The translations under genes and the position numbers were made by a program. A model generated the notes under the pieces. That model searched no databases and was not told where the DNA came from. It worked only from the letters and a program-made list of their open reading frames with translations. This document shows, in pieces, positions 21,990 to 32,172 of a DNA stretch of 64,000 bases; position 1 is the stretch's first letter; each line of letters starts with the position of its first letter. The DNA comes from Gentiana macrophylla. Its lineage: Eukaryota; Streptophyta; Magnoliopsida; Gentianales; Gentianaceae. The stretch is from positions 98,968,316 to 99,032,315 of the forward strand of contig CM047810.1 in assembly GCA_026214975.1 (NCBI GenBank), read 5' to 3'.

Positions 21990-22380
21990 ATTTTACGTAG
22001 GTCAAAAATGGATATCTGACCTCTGTAAAATCAAGCTTATATTCAACTTTACAATGATCAAATGTCACTTTGATACCCCGAAATTAGATTCTCCGATGTG
22101 TCATATACAACTTCTATTACTTTATTTGTGATCGATAATTGATATTCGACATCTGCAAAATCGAGCGTATAATCAATTTACAGCGGTCCAATGTACGTCT
22201 GCTGCAATGAAAATAGTTCGTTACAGAGCCATTAACAAATCCTCTTACTTTATCTGTGATCGAAAATTGACATTCTAACCACCGAAAAATTAAACGTTAA
22301 CTATTTTCAAATTTATAATGGTCGAATGTCAATATGATGTCCCGAAAATATATTCGTTGTGGCGTTATAAAAACATCTTT
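21990..22380. repeat. three-unit degenerate tandem repeat, period about 130 bp
   Basis: Three diverged units share the order: (G)ATCGA/TAATTGATATTC-type word, TCTGYAAAATC, ATTCAA-TTTACAATGRTC, AATGTCAMTTTGAT, then CTTACTTTATYTGTGATCG. The anchor word GTGATCGAWAATTGA starts near 22128 and 22256, with a weaker copy near 21997. No coding content. Confidence 0.65.
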
Positions 22381-22515
22381 TATTTTTAATTTTTTGAGAA
22401 AAAAAATCCTTTTATTTTATCAGTATGATTATTTATTTATTTAAATTATTTTCTTTTCTTTTTTCTTTTGAGAAAGATGATTATGTTTCTCTTTTGAGAA
22501 GGATGATTATGTTTC

Positions 22516-22735
22516 CCTGGATATGGCCTAGTGGTAAGCGGTTGGGATGGTATAATGTCTGCTGGACCGAAAGCCGGAGTGTGGGGGTTCGAATCCCGTA
22601 AAGGCCGGCCTCTTTCGATAAGCGGAAAAAAATAGCAGCCTCTTCCCTGAGCTGCTAGATCCTTGATTAACCTCTCCTCGCACTTCTGTGGAATCGGGGG
22701 CGAGGGGACCCTTCCGGTTAGGTTTAACCGTTTTT
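22516..22735 (+). mobile_element. tRNA-derived SINE
   Basis: Contains an internal RNA polymerase III promoter: A box TGGCCTAGTGG at 22524-22534 and B box GGTTCGAATCC at 22586-22596, then a unique body ending near GGTTTAACCG before a T-rich tail. The head looks like a tRNA but lacks a proper cloverleaf. Duplicated GATGATTATGTTTC lies just upstream (22476 and 22502). Overlapping open frames on the minus strand are by-products. Confidence 0.75.
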
Positions 22736-23062
22736 CTTTTCTCTTTCGCTTTTTGTAACACAATAACGAGGTCATTCAGAATTAGGGCATTGCCAAAGGA
22801 AAATTGAGGATGAAAGGGATGAAAAAGTAGCAGCAGAGCAGAGTCCATTTTCCATGGTTTATCCACTAATTCTTCAGCTAAGGTCTCTTATTCCTCGTTA
22901 TTTAGCATCCATTTTCGTTTGTACAGAGCTCGGGTCACTGAATTTCTACTAGATTTTCACTTTCGGCTGCTTCCCCGACTCCCTCCGCCCAGACTCTGTT
23001 GGTACCTATTAAGCACTAGTTTAGTTTATTAAAATCAGCTATCAAATTTAATTAACCTTCAG
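22736..23062. other. upstream region of the second F-box copy
   Basis: About 330 bp, no gene. It probably contains the former promoter and leader of the F-box copy that starts at 23063. Confidence 0.45.
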
Positions 23063-24760
23063 ATGAAGGGTAGAAATTCGAGAACAACTGTAAACGGTTC
23101 TTCCGGAAGACCAAAAAGCAAGAATCTTGAATCGGTCGATAGGATCAGCGTCTTACTGGACTGCATTCTCGGTATCATTCTATCTTTTCTTCCCATTACT
23201 GAACGTCAGTATCCACACCGTTCTTTCAAAAAGATGGAAGTTGGTGTGGACAATAAGTCCATAATCTTGATTTATGTTATGAGGATAACTTGGGAAAAGC
23301 AGTTAAAAGGGATGATATGAGATTCGTAAGATTTGTTAATCGTGTTTTGCTTCTCCATGATGTTGGGTGGCTAAATAAGTTCCGTTTGGTCTCAGTACAC
23401 CTAGGTGTATTTCATCCACCAATGCAATTACAAGAAATGTTCGTGAGTTTTTTTCGGGTCTTGAGATCGAAACTTTTAGGGATGGATGAGGTCATTCTCC
23501 GGAAACATTTGTAATGCCGATATGTGTTTTCATTTGTTACACTCTACGATTTTTGGAGTTGGATGGTGGCATTTGCGTTTCGAATCAATCGTGGTTTGCC
23601 TTCCGAGACTTGAAACTCTAAGGCTTAAATCGATTTATTTTCAGTCCGAGGAAGCTTTTGTAAATCTTATAAGTTGTTGCCCGATCTTCGATTGACTGAT
23701 CATACCGATGCCCTATCAAAATTTAGACGATTTTATCCAAGATGATGATTTTACCTATAGAATATCTTCAACCTCTTTAAGACGTTTTGAGCTAAATTTC
23801 GAGTATTTCAATGATGAAGATTTTTATATCAACCTTGAGTTGAGGCTTCCTCACTTGAGTACCTCATGCTTGTTGGTTTTATACCGCTTTTCTTGTGCAA
23901 AAAGTTTAAGCTCTTTGGTTGAAGCTAAACGCCGAATTGATTTGGCTTATTGTAATTTCTCCGACACCGACATGTGCAATTCAATTGTTGAAGCGATTCG
24001 TGTGATTGATTGTGCAAAAACTTTAATCTTATCGGCCGGCGTTATCTCGGGTAAGCTATAATGTGGTTTTAGAGCATTAATGTGTTAATCCAAATATTAG
24101 ACTTGTAATATTGTGTCTATGAATGTTGTCGCCACGGGATAAAGAGGCACTTGGCAATTGTTCTTCCTTTGTTTTTGAAGATAACATTATCTGCTGGAGA
24201 TTGCACGGACACTAACATTTGATATTGTCGTCTTTTAGTTGTGCCACAATCAGCTTGTCGACTGAATTTAAGAGATTGGTGAAATTGGAGATAACAACTT
24301 TTTGTTGTGCTTGTAGCTCATTACAAGATTTCATTCGATGCTCGGACAATTTAGAAGTCCTTACAATGTATCGAGTTGGAAAATGACGCGTGTATGCGTA
24401 AGAGAGAACATTTTCTATTAATTATGAAAACTTTGACAAGTATGAATGTGGATGCATTTTCTCTAATGACAGGACCCCACAAGTCTATAGGAAAACGATC
24501 ATGATCACAGTAACTGGACACCTCTTGTACACGTTCCCAGATGCTTGTCCAACAACTTGAAGAAGGTTGTACTATATTATTACTATGCTAGAGAGGATGA
24601 ACGTGAGATGATATGTTATATGTTGAAGCATGGAAGTGCTCTTGAAGTTATGAAGATATCTTGTCATAGACAATACAACGTCGGTAAGTTGATGGTTGGT
24701 TCAAGAGATATGTGAATTCTCAAGCAAGTTTTCGGCTTGTGAAGTCAAATTCATTGGCGA
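23063..24760 (+). pseudogene. second F-box/FBD copy, heavily degraded
   Basis: A paralogue of 16992-18866 in the same orientation. The F-box remnant is SVDRISVLLDCILGIILSFLP and then the frame is lost. Later pieces match the intact gene: RFVRFVNRVLLLHDVG (23290-23514 frame), VVCLPRLETLRL (near 23600), SSTSLRRFELNF and NSIVEAIRVIDCAKTLILSAG (23708-24047). A GGTAAGC donor at about 24048, a following CAATCAGCTTGTCGACTGAATT exon-2-like stretch (24245) and an FBD end (24530-24760) preserve the three-exon layout. Multiple frameshifts and a stop after CCPIFD make it a pseudogene. Confidence 0.85.
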
Positions 24761-24912
24761 GTGGCATCAAAGTGCAACGTCAAGTCTGTTGTAATGACCA
24801 CGGCTAGCTTAATCAAATTTTACATACTGGAGTCTCTTGAACTACAACGGAACGGAACTTCATTGTTGTTTTGATTCTAAAGGAAAGCAGTAGGTCCTTT
24901 AGAATTGTAGGA

Positions 24913-26696
24913 TGTAATATCGCCGGATGGATCTAAGATCCACCCGATTACGCAGCGGAAGATATCAGATCTAGATCTAAACAAACAAAATACATGAATA
25001 ATAAATCTAACCTACGAGGGGGTTAGATTACCAACCTTTTTATGGTGCAAAACGCCAAGAACAAGGTCAATCCAAACCGAGCTAGTTGGGAGCCTAGTTG
25101 AGAAGCCAAAGTCTTCCAACGTGTGTCTCCAAGCACCACCAGGTGGATGGTGTTGCAAGCCGCCGGACCTCCTCGATATGCTACCTTAGAAAACCCGAAG
25201 TTTTCTAAAACTCGAACCCAAGTACTTAAGGCCGAAAATTCTAAGCCTTAATACTTCCTCAAAACCGAAAATTATGTCATCATAAAGGCTTGGGAGAACT
25301 CTCTTTATATAAGAGAGTAATCCTTGTCCTCCAAGGATTTAATAATTAAAAGATAATAATTAAAATAATCCTTAATTTAAATATAATAATTATCCCAAAC
25401 AAATTAGGATAAATAATATTATTATATAATATTCCATGATTTATCACTTAACAAATAAATGATTAAATCATACATTAAATAATTATCCAAGAGAACTAAT
25501 TTCCCAATAATTAAATAATACCACTAAAATGCGGCACCTAAACCCTATCATACAGGGGCCACACGCATTTTGACATATTGGGCCGAGTCCACGAAAAATG
25601 TATTTTTCATGTATTTAATTATTTAGTCCAACTAAATAATTAATCCACATATCAATTAAACAGTCCAATCCAACTATTTAATTATAAATGATGTGAAACG
25701 ACGAGAAAACGTATATGCTATATTAGGAGCCACGTCGGGGGCCATGGACACATATTCAGTAGCTACAATAAATTGAATAAAATTATTCGTCTGACCGAAT
25801 AATAATATTCAATCTATTAATTCCGGGATTACACCACCATAAACTCGAAACTGAACTCTGCCGAATATAGATATAAACTTACATTCAACCATGAGTCATA
25901 AGGTGTCCACTGATATAATCATTACATACGGATAAATCCTCCATAGACTGTTCGTTACGAATTGGGATATTTCCGTAAACCCTACTCGAAACATTTTATC
26001 CTTTTTACCATTAACCCCCTAGTGATCAATTAGTTCATAACTAATATAATATGAACTGGCGCCATCGATCAGTTTCTAAGATTAACAAATAAGGGAACTG
26101 CCTGTCTACTTTCCGAGGGAATGAGTGGATTCCATATCTGTGATAGCACAGACTACTTACTCATCCTAAAATAGAGCCAACGAGAAGTATTGGACCACAT
26201 TACGAAGTGATCCTTACTAACGCATCAAACCCTACCCTAGTCTAAGCAGTCGTCTGTGATCACCTCAGGATTGAGATTAATCCATATATGATCATCTTGT
26301 GATTCGATAAGACTTCTCGATCACGGAATTATATCGAGAACTCAAATCAAATCGGTCCAGCCCTATATGATTATCATCATATATAAATGTCCCACTAGGT
26401 ACCCTATTACCGACAGTCCGGATAAGACTGTCACACCTAAAGTGTTCTGGGCGCATTATTAGCAAATTAATCTTGAGACCCGTACTCAGATTAATAAACG
26501 CTACGGAGTAAGTTAATTTTAAGTACATCTCACTCACTCAATCCTCTTGTGTATAACCATACACTGAGTTATGTGATTACATAAACGAGGTACTTAGGGT
26601 TTTCAGTAGTGTCTTAATTATAAGCATACATGCATATAATTAGATGAATTATTAATTCTGTCATAAAAACAATTAAATAATTGTCTTTCGAGCACA
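24913..26696 (-). mobile_element. solo LTR of a Ty1/copia-like family
   Basis: 1784 bp with no internal coding. On the minus strand it starts TGTGCTCGAAAGACAATTAT at 26696 and ends GGCGATATTACA at 24913. It matches, in reverse orientation, the LTRs at 49557-52966 and 49898-51621 over several blocks, including the TATA region around 25290-25330 (TATATAAAGAGAGTTCTC on the minus strand) and AATTATATCGAGAACTC. No clear target duplication. No element body adjoins it, hence solo. Confidence 0.8.
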
Positions 26697-26910
26697 TGAA
26701 AGGTTTGGATTTGGCGACTTTCTGACATTCTTGAAGAAATTCAAGCAGTTAAACAAAGAGTCTTTAAGTAACACATGTGGTGCAAATCAAATTTATAAAG
26801 ACTACAATGAGTCTGAGGTTTTGTTAAAGCTTTCCAATCCAATACTGAGAATAAAAGTTTTCAACCTATACTGGTGTCTAACTTCAACATGTAAAGTTTT
26901 CTCATGTAAA
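26697..26910. other. short spacer between solo LTR and Mutator-like element
   Basis: About 215 bp, nothing recognised. Confidence 0.5.
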
Positions 26911-26919
26911 AATGGAATG
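26911..26919. repeat. Mutator-like element target duplication, left
   Basis: AATGGAATG, matching AATGGAATA at 38638-38646 in eight of nine bases. Eight to nine bases is the normal Mutator duplication length. Confidence 0.75.
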
Positions 26920-27245
26920 GCAGAAATTGGAAAATCAGGTCGTGTCAGACCTGACACTTGAAAATCAGGTTGTGCCTTTTCTGACATGAAAAATATGGTA
27001 AACGTAGAGATCCTTACGTTCAGACGTAGATATATCTACGTTCAGACGTAAGGAAATATAACTAACATTAAACGTTGCAGTTGATCTTTCCCTACGTTTA
27101 AACGTAGGGTTTCTACGTTTAAACGCAGGGTTTCCACGTTTAAACGTAGAAACTATACGTTTTAACGTAGAGAAATTCAAAGGCGATATTTTGCAAATTA
27201 GCTACGTCTAAACGTAATACAATCTACGTTTAAACGTAGGTTTTG
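26920..27245 (+). repeat. left terminal inverted repeat with palindrome array
   Basis: Inverse match to 38310-38637 with only about two small differences over ~320 bp. The outer 60 bp hold an inverted word (GTGTCAG … CTGACAC). From 27003 inward there are about ten copies of a 14-16-bp palindrome, best form CTACGTTTAAACGTAG, at roughly 20-25-bp spacing. Variants have TTCAGA, TCTAAA or TTTTAA centres. Confidence 0.93.
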
Positions 27246-27435
27246 TTACGTTTAAAAGTAGATTTTCTACGTTTGACAGTGGTAGATGGGTATTAATGTT
27301 GTTGTAAGGTGCTTGTTGAATATACACCACATTAACGAGATTTTTCTCATTCCTTCAAAGGCTTTGAATCTAATATCAATTTTGTGCTCACTTCTTCATC
27401 TTTCAAGTCCATTTCTTCATCATTCAAGTGCTAAA

Positions 27436-30400
27436 ATGGGTAAGTTATTGCTATCTTATTTATCTTAATTCAAGTGCTCAATGTGTGTAGGTTATTTATA
27501 TTTGTAGTAATCATACGTCTAAAACCGAAACGTGTGTTTTAAGTAGGTTGTTTATGTAATGTTCATACTTCTAAGTAGTGTATTTAATTATTTTCTTAGG
27601 GTTCAATTACTAGGTTTTAGTGTAATTAATGATATTTATTTAACCGAAATTTGTGTTTTGAGTAGTGATTATGTTATTTATATTGTAGAAATGATATGTA
27701 TTTATCTGAAATGTGTGTTTTAAGTAGGTTGTTTATGTAATTTTATACATCTACGAACGATAGTGTTATAATTTTTGATTTGATAATGTAGTGTAATTTA
27801 TGAAAATGTAATAAATACATATCATGTTTACCATTTTTTGGAAACAATCTTTTTTAAGTTGATAATGATTTAGTTGATACTGACTTGAATCATTTTTTTT
27901 TGTTTTAAACAGATAATCGCAACACTATGATTGTTGTCTCGTTCAACGGAGAATTTACGTATGATCCTATCTATAACCGGTGGAATTATGTAAATGGATC
28001 GATGTTCTCATTATTTGTCCCAAAGAAAATAGGATTGAATGCGTTATTGGATAAAGTGTATTTGAGGCTTGGTATTGATCGGTCTGATTCAAAGCTCAAC
28101 CTAAAAGCTTTGTTTACTTACGGTAGTGTGGGAAATATACCACCTGATGATATCTTAGACGACGAGACCTTAAATGGTTACATCAAGCGGCCTATGACGA
28201 AGAAGAATGTAATTTTTGTGTGAATGCGACACCAGTGGAGGCAAACAATGAACCGATAAATGAGGAGGATGATGGCATTGATTTAAATGAAGATTGCAAT
28301 GCCCCGGATGATAACAATACTCCGGATTACAGTATTGGAAATTTCCCTTCTCCGGTACAAGAACTTGCTACAGATCCAGATTTTAATCCGTTCGAGCAAC
28401 AATATGGATGTAGTGGGTATGAAAACAATGTTGCTACACAAAGGCTTGGTGAAGCTTCAGACCAACCGTTTCGGTATCAACCAGTAAGACCAAGTCATAA
28501 TCTGTCAAATCATCCTTCAAGTAGTCGTAATATTGTCATAAACACCAACCACACCATTCGCTTTGATATCCTCCTAACCAACCTTCAAGTAGTCGTGTTC
28601 CACCCATCCAATGACCATATAATATGTTTGGTGGATCAAGAACTAGTTTTTTGGCTTCTCCGTTTGCACCATATACAAACCGATCAAACCGGCAGAGATG
28701 ACAACAATAATCAGGGTGCACATGCTAGGGCAAGCGTACGAGAAGATTATTCATGGAGGATTCCCACATTTGAAGATGATGATTTACCGAGGTGTTTATC
28801 CACCGGTACGTTACATATGAATGACGTGAACGAATTGTTCATTGGGAAGAAATACAATTCAAAAGAAGATTTTAATTTGAAAATAAAATCGTATGCGATT
28901 CGCGAACAATTTTCGATGAGATTGGGTACGTCGGACACACGTTGCTTGTATTACAAATGTCTTAACGATACATGCAAATGGCATGTAAAGGCTAAACGGG
29001 TGAAGGTGAATACAGATGTCACACGTACATTTGAGATCACAACGTTGAATGATGTCCATACTTGTGCCTCTCAGAATGCGGATAATGACAATCGACAAGC
29101 AACACCTATTGTTATTGCGAGTCTGCTAAGTCAGAAAATGGAAGAACTCGGCAATGAGTATAAGCCCGCACAAATTATGGAGGACATGCTCACAACTTAC
29201 AGTGTACAATTGACTTATGACCAGGCATACCGAGCTCACGAGATGATGAGAATGATGGTGAGAGGTTCACCGACGGAGTGTTACAACGCGATACCCTCGT
29301 ACTTGTGGATGGTGCGTAAGGCCAATGAAGGACCTATATTGACTTTCACTTGATAATCCGGGAAGGTTCGACAGCTTGTTTCATGTCTTTGGGAGCAAGC
29401 CGTCGTGGGTTCAAGTATTGTCGACCTATTTTGTGTGTGGACGCAACTCATCGAAAACCCGTTTCTCGGACAACTATTTATTCTTTGTTCTTTGTAGATG
29501 CCGGTGACCACCTATTCCTCAGAGCCTTCGGTATTCTTTGAAAAAGAATGCAACGATTCATGGGGGTATTTCATGAGACATTTGAGGGTGGCCATTGGAG
29601 GTATCCATGATGAAAACTTGAGCTTTATTTCTGACAGACACCAGGCTATTAGAAATGCGGTTGGTCAAGTATTTCCCGATGCATATCATGGTGTTTGCTA
29701 TCATCATTTAAAAGGCAATCGACCAAAAATGGAAAGATCACGGTTTTGTGAAGATACATTCTATCAAACGACTTATGCATTCTCGGAGGCCGAATTTCTC
29801 GAAAGTTCGCCTGATTAAGGCACAATGTCTTGGCGCATATAAACAACTTGAAGAAATAGGTGTTGAACGGTGGGCGCGTGCCAAATTTCACGAGAAAGAT
29901 ACGCCTTAATGACAAGCAATTACACCGAAAGTTTCAACTCGTGCGATTAGAGGAGCTCGTCGTTGGCACATTCTCAGCCTCTTGGAATTCATTAGAGCTA
30001 CAACGCAGAGATGGTATAATGATAGGCAGATGAAGGCGCTTGATTGTGCGACTATGTTAGCACGGAGATCGATGAAATAGTGGCTTCGAATATTACTGCT
30101 AGAAGGAAGTTCAGGGTTAAGCCTGTTAACCCCGATGAATTTGAGATTCATGGAAATAACTTGCTTCATGGGGTGGTAAATCTACGAGAGAGGAAGTGTT
30201 ATTGTGGTTATTTCCAGAAAATGGAAATACCGTGCACGCATGCTATAGCGACCGCGAAGATCACGCAGTAATTAGTCCACCCGAACTCTGTTCACCGTAT
30301 TATAGGGCTGAATGTTTCAAAGAGATTTACATGGCTAGCATATATCCAATTCCTAACAGAGAGGATTGGATGTTCCAGAGTCGGTAAGAAACATGAAAGT

Positions 30401-30596
30401 CGGAGTGCCTAGTATGAGATATGCGCCTGATGCCAGTGGAGCACCAAGAAGAGGTAGAATTAATACCACTAGAATCCCTTCGAATGGGAATGTCCAGGCC
30501 ATCGAATGTGTGTAGTAAATGTGTAAACATCCAGGACATAACAGAGCTAGTTGCACGCAATACGGTAGGATTGTTATTAGAATGGATTGTTATTGA
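27436..30596 (+). pseudogene. Mutator-like transposase (MURA type), frameshifted
   Basis: Exon 1 is just ATGG (27436-27439). A GTAAGT…AG intron (27440-27912) restores M-D-N-R-N-T and a PB1-like N-terminus (FNGEFTYDPIYNRWNYVNG). Next come the plant MuDR DNA-binding domain (FNLKIKSYAIREQFSMRLG … CKWHVKAKR … HTC), the DDE catalytic domain (CRPILCVDATH, FISDRHQAIRNAV with H-G-V-C-Y-H-H-L, YTESFN), a SWIM zinc finger (CYCGYFQKMEIPCTH) and a C-terminal zinc knuckle (GHNRASC, about 30520-30555). It would cut and join the element's ends in the nucleus. Frame breaks lie near 28220, 29350, 29500, 29815, 30200 and 30515. All catalytic and zinc residues survive, and several breaks are single-base. Confidence 0.9.
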
Positions 30597-30874
30597 TTTT
30601 TGTTATGGTGGTATTAGAATGGATTGTTATTGATTGTTATTGATTTTTGTTATGTAGTATTTTATTAATGGATTGTAGTAATGATTGTATTCGGTTATTA
30701 ATCGGTATCAAGTTTGTCTTGCATTACACTACCTCCGTAAAACTAACAAAGAATTATTACGGGTTTTACACAAGAAAAAAGAGTAATGATACATTGAGAT
30801 AACAATAAGATGACGCTTAAATAAACTAAGGGTGATCAATAAATAGGATAGGATGACGCCTAAATAAATGATCT
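30597..30874. other. convergent gene spacer
   Basis: About 280 bp between the transposase stop (30594-30596, plus) and the B3 gene stop (30877-30875, minus), giving tail-to-tail genes. AT-rich, with a TTGTTATTGAT duplication at 30585-30650. Probably shared 3' ends. Confidence 0.6.
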
Positions 30875-31738
30875 TCAATATTTAGTAATCACCACATTAA
30901 ACACGACGTGATTTTCTATAGGTTGATCAATGACTTCAAAGTCGCATTCATCTCCCCGCATTTAGGTCATTGTCCGTAATGAAATCATACAACCCGCTTT
31001 AAACGAACTTTTTCATTTACCATATAGACAATTCTAGCAGCCATGATTCCCCTGTGGCAATTCGCAGATTCCACGGTCTTGTTTCGCAACATGTCGTTTG
31101 TTTCGCAAATGCCTTTGGAATACTTCTACAAATCACAAACAAATTTAAACTTTTGTTTCAAAATGGGGAAAATAATATCAAACAAGAAAATAACTAAAAA
31201 TATATTAAATATCTCACCACATAATAACAACCATGTGAAAATACCCGGTTTAGCGTAAATGTCGAAAATGGGGATTTCGTTTACCCGCACCGCACTCGCA
31301 CTCAGATCATCAATCGCATCATCATCTGCATCATCGGTCTCGTAAAAAGTCTTCGACAAGAAGTGTGATCATAAACAAGAGTGTCGAAAGTGAAATCCCC
31401 TCGTGTTCAAACACTATAAACTCCTCTCATTCAAGTAATGAGCCGCCACATACTCCTCCCAACCTTCCCCAAAGAAACGAAGAATGCCATTGTCTGTGGC
31501 TCCAACTACCACTTCCCATGTCCCTAATCGGCTTTTGAGAACGGCCCTATCTAGGTTCCTCAGCGTGTCGTTCAACCTATTAACGTATGCTGGAGGTAGT
31601 GTCTATGAAAAAAGAAACATTTCACGTTTGTTTGATCATAATAATACAAGTGATATAAAAGTAAATAAATTAATAATGACATACCAAACTTGTTGCGAAA
31701 CCGCCATCAAGAACTTTAAAGAAACGATCATTATCCAT
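30875..31738 (-). pseudogene. two-B3-domain (REM-like) DNA-binding protein carried by the transposon
   Basis: Three exons on the minus strand. Exon 1 (31738-31685) is MDNDRFFKVLDGGFATSL, the first B3 strand. Exon 2 (31602-31245) continues LPPAYVNRLND, TWEVVVGATDNGILRFFGEG, WEEYVAAHYLNE, then, after a 2-nt GA insertion and a G-run indel, FTFDTLVYDHTSC. An acidic linker (TDDADDDAIDD) follows. Exon 3 (31125-30875) holds a second B3 domain: IPKAFAKQ, NLRIATGES, YDFITDNDLN, then FEVIDQPIENHVVFNVVITK and TGA. Introns have GT/AG ends and exon 1 to 2 is in phase. B3 domains bind DNA; REM proteins are nuclear. Breaks are 1-2 nt and look like sequencing errors, so the gene may really be intact. Confidence 0.82.
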
Positions 31739-32172
31739 TTGAAAGAGTTTGAAGGTGAAGAAGTGTAAATTGAAAGGTGAAGAAGTGTAAATTGAAAGGT
31801 GAAGAAGTGGTTCTCTTTACACTACTTAAAAGAGTTTGAAGAAATCATTTAAAGGGCTCGTGCTTGTACAACAACAATAATTGCATGTACCACACTAGTA
31901 CTTGCATTCCTACGCTTGAACGTAGGAATGTTGCATTCCCTACGTTTGGACGTAGAGAATGTTGCAGCCATACATTTATATTTAAAGAACGATCATTATC
32001 CATTTTAAGTTGAGTTGTTTTTTAAACAAATTGAATACTCATCAAAACAACATCACCAAAAATATAAATGGCTACCAACATACAACAAAATACCAAAAAT
32101 ATAACATACACCAAAAATTCCAAAATTAACATACACCAAAACAATGTTTCTACAAATTAGTTTACAACTGTA
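31739..32172. other. spacer upstream of the B3 gene, with two palindromes
   Basis: About 430 bp between the Ulp1 gene end and the B3 gene start, both minus strand, so it should contain the B3 promoter. Two hairpin-like units lie at 31905-31930 (arms CATTCCTACG / CGTAGGAATG) and 31935-31963 (CATTCCCTACGT … ACGTAGAGAATG), the same core as the terminal arrays. A GGTGAAGAAGTGTAAATTGAAA duplication lies at 31755-31805 (in shortened form here). Confidence 0.7.

Noticed and set aside
22516..22610. A functional tRNA gene
   Set aside because: A and B boxes are present but the acceptor and anticodon stems do not pair, and a SINE body follows.
22446..22866. Two overlapping minus-strand frames of about 110 codons
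   Set aside because: Antisense to the SINE; low-complexity Lys/Arg at one end.
27003..27270. Regularly spaced repeats resembling a CRISPR array
   Set aside because: The units are palindromes with 5-10-bp gaps inside a eukaryotic transposon end, and the same array recurs inverted at the other end; no constant-length unique spacers.
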